A stretch of 64,000 bases of DNA from Thalassia testudinum. Its lineage: Eukaryota; Streptophyta; Magnoliopsida; Alismatales; Hydrocharitaceae. The notes beneath the pieces are model-generated. The model did no database searches, was not told the DNA's origin, and was given only the letters and a program-made list of their open reading frames with translations. Of this stretch, positions 13,012 to 22,586 are shown one piece after another. The position numbers were made by a program, and so were the translations under genes. Position 1 is the first letter of the stretch; each line of letters begins with the position of its first letter. The stretch lies in assembly GCA_037157565.1 (NCBI GenBank), contig JAZHRO010000019.1, positions 62,990,501 to 63,054,500 of the forward strand. Direction: 5' to 3'.

Positions 13012-13370
13012 CACTACAGGGAAGAATAGTTTTCGTGATGATTGAAAACTGTCGCCTATTCCATTCAAACCATTGTATTTCTGTCATCGCGAAAGTGTGT
13101 GTCATGTCAGTGCATACACGATGATTTTTATTTAAATCGTTGTATTTTAACAACGATTTTAAAAACCGTCGTCTCATTTATTGACGACAGTTTTTGTACC
13201 AACTGTCGGCAATAAGCTCTAAACGATGGTTTGGATCACCGTCGTCTATGGTATACGTAAACCATAGACGACGGTTGTTGAACAGTCGTGTGATTGTAGA
13301 AATGACGGTTATTTGTAGAACCATCGTCTATATAAACATGACAGTTATTTGTAGAACCATCGTGTATATA
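13012..13370 (+). repeat. CACTA left terminal and subterminal repeat zone
   Basis: Begins with CACTACAGGG and then holds repeated short units in both orientations: gttttcgtgatgattg, cgatgatttttattt, caacgattttaaaaaccgtcgtc, gacgacag, ccgtcgtctatgg with inverted ccatagacgacgg (about 13240-13277), and two near-identical copies of gacggttatttgtagaacca and gacagttatttgtagaacca (13303-13360). Arrays like these bind TNPA-type proteins in En/Spm elements. Confidence 0.8.
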
Positions 13371-13597
13371 TGTATTTTTTTTTTTAATATAACGTTTAGG
13401 GTTTTAAGATTCTATAATCTTAGAATCTTATAACACCTTAAAATATATATAACTTACAAAACACACACAATATAAGAATTCAACATACGACATGGAACAT
13501 AAAACATTCAACAAATACATATATAAACCCAATGATAAAAGTATGTCATACTGTCAAAATACAAAACCAAACAAAACAAAAGATAAATAATATAAAG

Positions 13598-15514
13598 CTA
13601 TGCCTCAGCTCCTACTCCCTATCCTGCTCCACCACCTCCAAGGTCGTTGTCGTCTTTGCAAGACGGGTAGTGATATGAATTGTGATCTCGACTACCGCCC
13701 CGTAATAATGCCATCATCTCTCTCATCTGCACTCTCTGTTGCTCCATCTCCTTTCTCTACTTCTCCATGAATTTCTTGGCATCTTGCCAAGCTTGAGTTT
13801 GCTGGTGAAACTGTGAGGTGACATCATGGAGCTTTGAGTTGACATCATGGAGTTGTGTTTGCATCTGCTGGACGATGATTGTTGTTGCTAACCCCTTCCG
13901 CCCATACCAGCTGGAGATCGCCTAACTTCTCCCCCCACTACAAATGAAGCCTCCATGCTCTGGAGGCATGGTACTCCTAAAAGCCTCCTCAAGTGTCATA
14001 GGAGGGTGCTGCTGAGTGCCGGAAGTGGCTTCTGTAGGAGGGTTGATTAAGTTCATTTCTTCCTATAAATTACAATAATTTATTGTCATATTAAAGTAAC
14101 TATAAAAATTCAAGTAAATAAATAAATGTTACTTACATGTTTTATCTGGTATGTCTCATGTATCCATGTTCGCCCGCCGTCGATGGTGGCCTTGCCATGA
14201 GTAACCTCATACACACCAACCTGATCGAGCGTAGCACCATCGTGTGAATGTGCCTGTAAATATATTTCAGAGATTTGCAGGTAATAGTTGTAATTAAAAC
14301 TTTAATTGAAAACATAATAACAAAATTATAAGGAATTACTTACATATTTAGCCTTAACTCTATATATACTAGTTCGACCCAAATAGTGGGTCTATGGTGG
14401 AGCATTAGCCCTATTGGCTTTGTTTATCTTTGCTTGATCCTATATATATAACATATCATAATGGAGAACAATTGAATAATTTATCTCTAAATGCTATTAA
14501 AAGTAATTGTAATTACCTCTGTCTCAGGCTTACTCCAATGGTCATAGCATTCTCTCCAGACATCTACTGCTATTGTAGGAGGCACGTTCCTTAATGCCTC
14601 CTCATTAGATGACATTGAATTATAATACTACATTGTAGAAATAAATCATCAAAAGAAATTAATTAAGAAAATAATAAAAATGAGAAATGTTACAAATTTC
14701 ACCTTTCTCTTCATTGTCATGCTCCAATTAAGATGTCGTCTCACAGCATGATGAAGAATGTACTTGGTGACATTCATATCGTCACTCCAATTAAAGATCG
14801 CCTGTAATATTACAAATCGTATAAATAAATTAAATATTAATAAAGTAAACTTATATATACATATATATATATAAATAACTAATTATTTACCTCCATATTA
14901 CGAATAAGCTGCCTTTTGATATCCTTGGAGACCAACCTCCAATTAAAAGAACAAAGGGGGACGAGCTCCTTTACCATGCTAGACAGTCTGCTGGTGAAAG
15001 GAGGATAATCTGGATCTTCTCCAACTTCGTTGATATGCACTTTGGTTCTCATCCCCTCTAGAAGTACATCTAGATGTGCATTTTTTGTTGGACCCCTTCC
15101 TTGTTTTCATTACCTGATAAGAAAAATATAAATATTAAACATTAAAACATTATCAATAAATTTTATTAAAATTTTACCGACAATTCATACCAACAGAACT
15201 GGTCCCTACCTCAGCCTAAGGGTCCTATTGAGGTGGCCTCTATACCTCAACATCATCCTCACCCTCCTCATCCTCATCCTCGCCGCCGCTGTCACCCTCA
15301 TCCTCATCATCGTCAGGGTAGTGGGTCGCAACCTCTGGCTCTAGCTCTCGCACTACATTAGTAACCACCCTCTTGCCCTTCTTTTAGTACTATCGAGCAA
15401 GATCACCAAGTCGGACATATTCACACTACTGGATAAATGAGGGATTAGGTACCATGACAACTGGGTGTGCGTGGGGAGTACTCAGAGGGATGTACTCAGG
15501 AACAGATGGGGGAG
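13598..15514 (-). pseudogene. TNPA-like CACTA accessory transposase gene, 3' exons
   Basis: The minus strand encodes, in separate exon-like blocks, the second CACTA gene (TNPA/transposase_24 type). From the 5' side they are: a Pro-rich stretch PPSVPEYIPLSTPHAHPVVM directly after the Tekay insertion, an acidic block HYPDDDEDEGDSGGEDEDEE (about 15240-15330), PPFTSRLSSMVKELVPLCSF (about 14965-15010), WSDDMNVTKYILHHAVRRHL (about 14735-14800), VPPTIAVDVWRECYDHWS (about 14530-14590), VYEVTHGKATIDGGRTWIH (about 14165-14225), and a C-terminal coiled-coil-like Gln/Lys-rich segment ending before the TAG at 13598-13600. The role in the family is binding of subterminal repeats. Stops are present (e.g. 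in LAR*Y*KKGK). Exon limits are by eye. Confidence 0.7.
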
Positions 15515-16870
15515 TGTAACGACCCGATTCCCGAGTCCCTACGAGACACGAGAACCGGACCGACTCGACTAACCCCAAGACCCAGTCGTCCAACGAGGAA
15601 GTAACCAAAAGACAGTAAAATAAACCACATTCAGCATGAATATAACTAACAGTAAGAAAGTACAGCAGTAAGGAAAGAAACTACTATAGTAGGCACCATC
15701 ACAACAGTAAAACAACATTTATCATATAACAAAAACTGCAGGTAAAGAAGGTACAGCGGAAACAGAACTACTCACTAGAACAGAAACAAAAGAGGTACAA
15801 AGCTGGGGTAACTCTACTGGACCCTACTCGGCCCAGCGTCCTCTGCAGCCGCCGACCCTGGCTGCTCAACACCTGGTCCTGAAAAAGGTAACGAGTGTAA
15901 CACGTCAGCAAAACGCTGAGTAGAGTGGCAAACTAACTAAAGGCAACAGTAGAGTGTACAGTAGCTGTTATGTTCTATTTCTTCCTTTATTTACATCTTT
16001 CAATTTTTCTCACTATTTCATTTACTTCTCAGATCCTTTACTTGATCTCGGATGTCCTCGTGGGACGATCTTGATTTCAGTCTTTTCCAAAAGTAGAAGT
16101 AGCACGTGGTGCTCTCCTGGCCGGGAGAGTCCCCCGTGGTGATCCTACCCTCAGTCAACCACCCCAAGGTCACTGACAGACGTAACGGTGACTACGGCAC
16201 GCGCGATAAACGCACAGGTAGCTAGCCCGTACTGGCACGCGGTCAGTCGTTTCCGTTAACGGGTGCGCCCAAAGCACAGCACGGAACTAGGGCAGAGCCC
16301 TCTCAGTAACAGGGGTCCAACCCCTCCACAGTAACCAAACCGGGGCCTTGCCCCTCCACAGTCCGCGCACCCTCGCCTGACTACCCTGGTTTGCCCTAGT
16401 GGGCCTAACAAGTCGGTGAAGGAGGCTAGCAGAACCCCGGGGCCCGTGGGGTAGCTAGTACTCTCCTAACACTACTAGCTCTCCTCGGTACTACGTACAC
16501 GAGGGCCAACAAGTCGGTACAGAGCGGCCAAGCCTAACCCCGGGTCCCTGGGGCGGCTGGCCCCACTCTGCACTAAAACAGGTACAGGTACTTCCCTTGG
16601 TACTGCGTACCCAAGAGACAGTACAAACTACATCTCAGTTCCATTCCTTTTCTTTCCAGGAGTTCCACTCCTAATTCCCCGTAGGGTTCCAGCCCTTTAT
16701 CTCAGAACATCATATGTTTCACTTTCCAGATTCACGTTCTCAATTTCCATGATCTCAAACATGTTTCTTTGTTCATAACAGGCAGCTGTTAATTAATTTC
16801 ACAGGCAGCTTATATATTCCTTTCCATTTTTCCAAGACTGCAGTAATATACATTCCACTAGTTTTTCCAT

Positions 16871-17006
16871 CCTAGGATTCATGCCATATCCTAGGATCTA
16901 TCATACAATCTAGTTTTCCGGCCCTAGGATTCATGCAACACCTAGGAGCTATCATTCCATACATTTCTCATTCCTAGGATTCATGCAATGCCCTAGGTTC
17001 TAGTTA
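16871..17006 (+). repeat. Three diverged tandem units in the E LTR
   Basis: Units starting at 16871, 16923 and 16973 share CCTAGGATTCATGC followed by a second CCTAGG, period about 51 bp. The same array is in the right LTR about 7.07 kb away. Similar ccctaggg/cattcat phrases occur in the solo LTR F. Confidence 0.7.
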
Positions 17007-17300
17007 TGATTCCATACTTTAACAGAGATTTTTTTTTTTTTTTAATACTTAAAACCACTCTACCAGGTACAACGGGAGTAATGGGGGCGTGGTCGGGAAT
17101 CCCGCGCGCCTCCGCGACTCTCAAGACGGCAACCGAACGAGGTCCTATCACAAGGATCAAACACAAGGAGTGTCTCAAAACAGTGTATAGCTACTGTAGG
17201 CGGGTAGAGGAATAAATTCTGAAATGAACGCAACTCGAATCGCGGAAAACGGAGCCCAAACGGGCCCTAACGGGTCGAGAAAGACAATACTGTGCAAAAT

Positions 17301-17640
17301 CAGACGTCTGGAACTCCTTCCAGACGTCTTAAACGGTGGATCAGAGAATTACCTGTTCGGCTTGGTTCCCCGGACGTCCAGAAGTCTGTGGGGACGTCTC
17401 TCCTAGATCCCAGACGTCCGATGGTCTCTCCGGACGTCTGGAGGTCACTCCCGCCGTCTGGTACAACTTCCAGACGTCTGATTCTCAAAGGATGACGAAT
17501 CCGAGCACCTGCGCACAGCCAACCCTCCTCCCTCAGTACGGTCAGTCGACAAAAAGAAGGAGAAAGCGGAACTCACCTTTCAGACGTCTGTATGATCTCA
17601 CAGACGTCGACCTTGTCGTCTGGATATCAGTCCAGACGTC
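17301..17640. promoter_or_regulatory. GACGTC palindrome array, inner block of E U3
   Basis: Ten GACGTC cores at 17303, 17323, 17373, 17393, 17413, 17433, 17473, 17583, 17603 and 17635, mostly within CAGACGTCTG or CGGACGTCYG. Several are spaced 20 bp apart (two helical turns). GACGTC is the plant bZIP C-box core. Function is inferred only. Confidence 0.6.
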
Positions 17641-18092
17641 TGATTCTGGAGATTTTTCCAGAATCAGAACCTCGCTCGGCCTCCGCTCGCGACGCTGCCC
17701 GCGTCGCACCTCGCGCGTCCGCTGCTCTGCCCACAGCAGGTCCCTCTCCGCGATGCTCTGCGCCCCCTGCGCCCTCCGCCGGCCGGCCAAGCCGCTCCCG
17801 GCGAGCTCGCCCTCACGGCAGAGCCCCGCCCTCGCACGCTGCAGCTCCTCCGCGCCTACTGCGGCCGCCGCTGCCGCTGCGCCCTCGCGTCCGCTCGCTC
17901 TCGCACACAGGCAGGAGAGAAGGAGGAAGATGGTGGAGACGGGAGGGGAGGCGCGCCCCCTCTCCCTTTTAACGCCGCGCGGAGAGGAGGGAGAGACGGT
18001 CGCAGTCGCCTGCAGCCGCAGAGAAGATGCGGGATCGCAGGTCTGCGCGCACAGGCGCGCAGACGAATATCCCGTGCGAGCATAACTGTTCG

Positions 18093-18200
18093 CCAGACGT
18101 CTGTAAACTATCCCGGACGTCTGATCAGACGTCCGGATGTGATCCCAGACGTCTTTACAGACGTCTGGGCCACCTCCCAGACGTCTTAAAAGACGTCTGG
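18093..18200. promoter_or_regulatory. GACGTC palindrome array, outer block of E U3
   Basis: Seven GACGTC cores at 18096, 18116, 18128, 18148, 18159, 18178 and 18191 lie within the first 125 bp of the LTR in its sense of transcription. Two of the seven have become GACATC or GATGTC in the right LTR, as expected from deamination of a methylated CpG. Confidence 0.6.
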
Positions 18201-18303
18201 GGCACGCGCTCGTTACAATATAACAAACTCAAAGGAAGTTTCGTCCCCGAAACTTGCGCCAACTAGGGTGCGGGAAAAAGATGTCCAAATAACCATAACA
18301 AAC

Positions 18304-19323
18304 TCAAAGAGGACCGAAGTCGGTCCGAAAAGACGTACCCGCGAAAAGCTCTGGGTACCGCTCCCGCATTGCCGCCTCAGGCTCCCAGGTAGCCTCCTCG
18401 TACCGCTGGCTCCTCCACAAAACCTTTACCAGGGGTACTTGCTTTCGTCTCAACCTGCGGACGGCTCGGTCTAGGATCTGCACTGGCTGCTCGGGGTAGG
18501 TCAGGTCGTCGCTCACCTCGACGCTCTCGTGACTCAGTACGTGGCTAGGATCGGCTACATACTTCCTGAGGTTGGACACGTGGAACACGTCGTGCACACC
18601 AGAAAGCTGCGGGGGAAGGGCAAGTCTGTAAGCAACGGGTCCAACCCGCTCCAGGACCTCGAAGGGCCCCACGAACCTCGGCGCGAGCTTCCCTCTCACC
18701 CCAAACCGCTGTAAGCCCTTCATGGGCGAAACACGAAGAAAGACGTGGTCCCCAACCTCGAACTGCACCTCTCTGCGTCTGCGATCTGCGTAGCTCTTCT
18801 GTCTGCTCCTGACAGTGCGGAGTCGTCTGTGGATCTGTTCAACTACCTCCTGACTCTGCCGGATCAACCTGGGGCCAACCTCCCACTTGGTCCCCACCTC
18901 AACCCAACTCAAGGGTGCCGTGCATTTTCGTCCGTACAGAGCCTCGTAGGGAGCCATGCCGATGCTCGAGTGATAACTGTTGTTGTATGCAAACTCTGCC
19001 AGGGGCAGGTGCTCCTCCCAAGAGCCCCTCCAGTCTAGTACACAGGCACGCAAAAGATCCTCAAGTGTCTGTATCGTGCGTTCCGACTGTCCGTCCGTCT
19101 GGGGGTGGTAAGCCGTGCTAAACCTCAACCTCGTCCCCAAAGCCTGCTGAAACTCAGCCCAAAACTGGGACGTAAAGCGGGTATCCCGGTCGGATACGAT
19201 CTCCCGCGGAACTCCGTGTAGTCGCACCACATCACGGATATACCTCTCTGCCAACTGTGCTGGTCCCAAAGTGACTCGGATCGGCAAGAATCGTGCCGTC
19301 TTTGTCAATCTATCCACTATTAC
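18304..19323 (-). CDS. Element E pol, integrase catalytic core and chromodomain (downstream of an in-frame stop)
   Basis: Continuation, in the same frame, of the polyprotein ending at 19324. It holds the rest of the integrase core: VSDRDTRFTSQFW with the second catalytic Asp, and TAYHPQTDGQSERTIQTLED with the catalytic Glu. The C-terminal GPFEVLERVGPVAYRLALP (GPF/Y) module and a terminal chromodomain (ILDRAVRRLRRKQVPLVKVL, ATWEPEAAMRERYPELF) follow. The chromodomain places the element among chromoviruses, most like the Tekay/Del clade. In the family the integrase inserts the cDNA and the chromodomain guides it to marked chromatin. It is separated from the upstream part only by the TAG at 19324-19326, so no separate start codon need be assumed. 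Confidence 0.85.
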   Translation of the reverse strand, partial: VIVDRLTKTARFLPIRVTLGPAQLAERYIRDVVRLHGVPREIVSDRDTRFTSQFWAEFQQALGTRLRFSTAYHPQTDGQSERTIQTLEDLLRACVLDWRGSWEEHLPLAEFAYNNSYHSSIGMAPYEALYGRKCTAPLSWVEVGTKWEVGPRLIRQSQEVVEQIHRRLRTVRSRQKSYADRRRREVQFEVGDHVFLRVSPMKGLQRFGVRGKLAPRFVGPFEVLERVGPVAYRLALPPQLSGVHDVFHVSNLRKYVADPSHVLSHESVEVSDDLTYPEQPVQILDRAVRRLRRKQVPLVKVLWRSQRYEEATWEPEAAMRERYPELFAGTSFRTDFGPL

Positions 19324-22300
19324 CTAGACCGCGTCGTGTCCTCGCTGGGTAACAGGTAAGCCCACCACTAAGTCCATGGTGATGCTCTCCCACTTCCACT
19401 CTGGCACTGGAAGCGGCTGAAGCGGCCCTGCAGGCCTCTGATGCTCGGCTTTCACCTGCTGGCACACTAAGCACTGCTGCACGAACTCACCCACATCCCG
19501 CTTCATCCCTCTCCACCAGAACTCGCGTCTCAAGTCATGGTACATTTTCGTGTTTCCGGGATGTATGGTGAATCTGGAACCGTGTGCCTCCGTCAGGAGC
19601 TCTCTCAACAGCTCCTCGTCTCTGGGGACGCACAGCCGTCCCCTCAAGCGTAACACCTGGTCTGTGAAAGAGAAGTCCCCTGGGTCCCCTGACAGTACTC
19701 TGTCGCGCAAAGACTGCAAGTACGGATCGGCCATCTGTCCCGTGATGATGCGGTCTATCAACTCTGGTCTGGTCTGCCGTGTCACCGTCACTGCCCCACA
19801 GTACCCTCGTAACTCTAGAGGTCGCCAACTGCCCAGCTCCTCCAAAAGGCTCCAACTCTGTAACTGTAGACTGGCCAAGCGTGCGGGCGCCTTACGGCTC
19901 AAGGCGTCAGCCACCACATTGGCCTTTCCCGGGTGGTAGGAGATGCTGCAGTCGTAGTCCTTCAGGAGCTCCAACCAACGTCTCTGTCTCATGTTGAGCT
20001 CCTTCTGGTCAAAAAGATATCTGAGGCTCTTGTGATCTGTAAAAATCTCGAAGGTCTCACCGTACAAGTAGTGCCTCCATGTCTTCAGCGCGAAGACAAC
20101 AGCTGCCAACTCTAGGTCGTGGGTAGGGTAGGTATGCTCATGGGGCTTCAGTTGCCGCGAAGCGTAAGCGACCACGTGACCCCTCTGCATGAGCACACCT
20201 CCTAACCCCTGCAAGGAAGCGTCCGTGTACACAACGAACCCGCCACTACTGTCAGGAATGGTGAGCACGGGAGCCGAGGTCAACCTCTCCTTCAGCTCCA
20301 GAAAACACGCCTCACAGGCGTCTGTCCAAGTGAAAGGCACATCCTTCCGAGTCAACTGTGTCATAGGACGTGCAATCTGCGAAAACCCTCTGATGAACCG
20401 TCTGTAGTAACCTGCCAGTCCCAGGAAACTGCGAATCTCAGTGACTGAACGCGGTCTCTCCCACCTGAGCACTGCCTCGACCTTGGCGGGATCCACCGCC
20501 AGGCCGTCTCCAGAGATCACATGACCCAAAAAGGTCACCTCCCTCAACCAGAACTCGCACTTGCTGTATTTGGCGTACAGCCTGCGTCGTCTCAGAGTGT
20601 CCAGAACCATCCGCAAGTGCTGTCCGTGCTGCGTCCGATCTCTAGAATAGATGAGTACATCATCTATGAAAACCACCACAAACTGGTCCAAGTACGGTCT
20701 GAACACCCGGTTCATCAGGTCCATGAAAGCAGCGGGGGCATTGGTCAGCCCAAACGGCATGACCAAAAACTCGTAGTGTCCGTACCGGGTGCGGAAAGCT
20801 GTCTTGGAGACGTCGGTCTCCCTGATCCTCAACTGGTGGTATCCAGACCTCAAGTCGATCTTGGAAAACACCGTGGCACCCCGCAACTGGTCAAACAAAT
20901 CGTCAATCCTCGGCAGCGGATATCTGTTCTTGATGGTGACCCTATTCAGCTGTCGGTAGTCCACACAAAGGCGTAGGGTCCCATCCTTCTTCTTTACAAA
21001 CAGTACCGGGGCTCCCCAGGGAGACGCACTGGGCCTCACGAAACCCTTCTCCAAAAGGTCCTGCAACTGAGACTTGAGCTCTCGCAGCTCAAGCGGTTTC
21101 ATCCTGTATGGCGCGGTGGGGATGGGGCTGGTCCCTGGTACTAGTGAGATCTCAAACTCGATCTCACGCTCGGGCGGTAGTCCTGGTAACTCGTCTGGAA
21201 ACACGTCGGGGTACTCTCTGACCACCGGGATGCTCTGGAAGTCTGCCACGGGGCTGTGCTCTGCCACCACACAAGCTAAGAAGCCCTCACACCCCTGACT
21301 CAAAAGTCTCGCCGCCCGAAGTGCCGAAATGCACCTGAAACCTCCGTCCACTGGCTGCCCGTGAAACTCGAAGGAAGGCAACTCCGGAATGGAGAAGACA
21401 ATCTTCCTCTCAAAGCAGTCTACCAATGCGTGGTAAGCGGACAGCCAATCCATCCCCAGGATCACCCCAAAGTCCTCCATCTGTATCATAATCAGGTCAG
21501 CTGGCAGGCTGTGTCCCCCGATGCTGACCCCGCAACCCGTGTACACCTCCTCAGCTACAAACAGCTGACCACTCGGACCTCTGATTACGAACGGGTTCTC
21601 TAACAATGTATAATCCTGGTCCAAACTAACTGCGAAACTGTCTGCGACAAACGAGTGCGTAGCGCCGGAATCGAAAAGCGTGTAAACGAGTCTGCCAGAA
21701 ACTGAAACCATACCTGCTACCACGGATCCCGAAGCTCTGGCGTCCCTGTGTGTTAGGGCGTTGATACGCCCCTCAGCTCTAGGTGCGGACGAAGCAGCCA
21801 CACTCTGCGTCGGACGGGTAGGTGCTGGCCGGTACCCTCCTCGCGACTGCGGTCCTCCTCCTCGCGCCTGGAAACCGCGGCCTCCTGCACGCCCTCTAGT
21901 GCTCGGCGCGGGAAGTATCTGTTGACCTCCTGCCCTAGATGGGCAGTCCCTCCTGACGTGGCCCGGCTGGCCACACTGGTAGCAGAGGGGAACCCGACTC
22001 CCGCCCTCAGGGAGTCCCTGCTGTCGGCTAGGCGGGGGTCCGGTGCTGGCGACTGGCCCCTGTCGAGGGCCCCTAAAGGCCACTGATGGCCCTGCACAAT
22101 GTGACGGCTCTCCTGCGGACGCCACGTGTCTCCGTTGAGTTCTCCTAACACGCCTGGTGTGGCGGCGGAAATCTCGTTCCACCACTAACTCCCCTGTCGT
22201 ACGCTCAGAAGGGGGAGGGGGTGGCGACGTGGGTGGAAGCTGAAATTCTTCTCGAACCACCTCTCGAATCAGTTGGACGAGGTCCCGAGACGGTATACTC

Positions 22301-22407
22301 AGGAGAAGAGGAGGGGTAGTATGTATTCCAAGCCCGACATATCTGTCCCCCGGGCCCTGACCTCGGCCGCGCCTGCGGCTCACCCTCCTAGCTCCACGAC
22401 GCGGCAT
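19324..22407 (-). CDS. Element E gag-pol: short gag, protease, reverse transcriptase, RNase H, integrase N-terminus
   Basis: 1027 codons from ATG at 22407. Residues 1-140 are a basic, Pro-rich N-terminus. A zinc knuckle [14 protein letters not shown] is at 142-155, protease DSGATHSFV at 246-254, and RT about 440-630 with catalytic FIDDVLIYS at 580-588. RNase H is about 722-840 (first Asp in YTDAS at 727-731), and the integrase HHCC zinc finger is at 942-982. Tekay polyproteins normally have about 250 residues of capsid before the knuckle. Here the N-terminus runs straight into the knuckle, so the capsid is missing and the element should depend on particles supplied in trans. The frame ends in a TAG where the family has Trp (GHDAV-stop-VIVDRLTK), inside the integrase core. 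RT and RNase H look intact. Confidence 0.9.
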   Translation of the reverse strand: MPRRGARRVSRRRGRGQGPGDRYVGLGIHTTPPLLLSIPSRDLVQLIREVVREEFQLPPTSPPPPPSERTTGELVVERDFRRHTRRVRRTQRRHVASAGEPSHCAGPSVAFRGPRQGPVASTGPPPSRQQGLPEGGSRVPLCYQCGQPGHVRRDCPSRAGGQQILPAPSTRGRAGGRGFQARGGGPQSRGGYRPAPTRPTQSVAASSAPRAEGRINALTHRDARASGSVVAGMVSVSGRLVYTLFDSGATHSFVADSFAVSLDQDYTLLENPFVIRGPSGQLFVAEEVYTGCGVSIGGHSLPADLIMIQMEDFGVILGMDWLSAYHALVDCFERKIVFSIPELPSFEFHGQPVDGGFRCISALRAARLLSQGCEGFLACVVAEHSPVADFQSIPVVREYPDVFPDELPGLPPEREIEFEISLVPGTSPIPTAPYRMKPLELRELKSQLQDLLEKGFVRPSASPWGAPVLFVKKKDGTLRLCVDYRQLNRVTIKNRYPLPRIDDLFDQLRGATVFSKIDLRSGYHQLRIRETDVSKTAFRTRYGHYEFLVMPFGLTNAPAAFMDLMNRVFRPYLDQFVVVFIDDVLIYSRDRTQHGQHLRMVLDTLRRRRLYAKYSKCEFWLREVTFLGHVISGDGLAVDPAKVEAVLRWERPRSVTEIRSFLGLAGYYRRFIRGFSQIARPMTQLTRKDVPFTWTDACEACFLELKERLTSAPVLTIPDSSGGFVVYTDASLQGLGGVLMQRGHVVAYASRQLKPHEHTYPTHDLELAAVVFALKTWRHYLYGETFEIFTDHKSLRYLFDQKELNMRQRRWLELLKDYDCSISYHPGKANVVADALSRKAPARLASLQLQSWSLLEELGSWRPLELRGYCGAVTVTRQTRPELIDRIITGQMADPYLQSLRDRVLSGDPGDFSFTDQVLRLRGRLCVPRDEELLRELLTEAHGSRFTIHPGNTKMYHDLRREFWWRGMKRDVGEFVQQCLVCQQVKAEHQRPAGPLQPLPVPEWKWESITMDLVVGLPVTQRGHDAV

Positions 22408-22567
22408 CTCCTACAATCGAGACGCGAAACAAAACGGAACGTCAAAACAGACGGTACCTAACAACACTTCTAAGAGCTCATGTCAAGAGATATGTTGTGG
22501 TGGCTACTCTAGCTATAAACATGTGAATTGGTTATTTTCCAGTCAGTTGATTCACTTCTCGGGACGA

Positions 22568-22583
22568 CCTTGCTCTGATACCA
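22568..22583 (-). other. Primer-binding site (tRNA-iMet) of element E
   Basis: The minus strand reads TGGTATCAGAGCAAGG, matching the 3' end complement of plant initiator tRNA-Met. It starts three bases inside the 5' LTR end and so fixes the element's orientation. Confidence 0.92.
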
Positions 22584-22586
22584 TCT

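Larger units (their letters stand above)
15515..18217 (-). repeat. 3' LTR of element E (left copy)
   Basis: 2703 bp, identical to the right copy apart from about 11 substitutions and one T in a T-run (17030-17043). Transcription reads leftward. U3 therefore starts at 18217 and holds two blocks of GACGTC palindromes (18096-18196 and 17303-17640) separated by a GC-rich zone. Long open frames here (e.g. 17336-18085) recur in the other LTR and are not genes. Confidence 0.93.

Noticed and set aside
17336..18085. 249-codon open frame on the plus strand, repeated at 24407-25156
   Set aside because: It lies wholly inside both LTR copies of element E, antisense to the element, in the GC-rich U3 zone and GACGTC array. 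No domain is visible.
17301..18200. Short palindromic repeats resembling a CRISPR array
   Set aside because: Spacing is irregular, repeats are only 6-10 bp, and the setting is a plant retrotransposon LTR. Better explained as bZIP-box array or LTR repeats.
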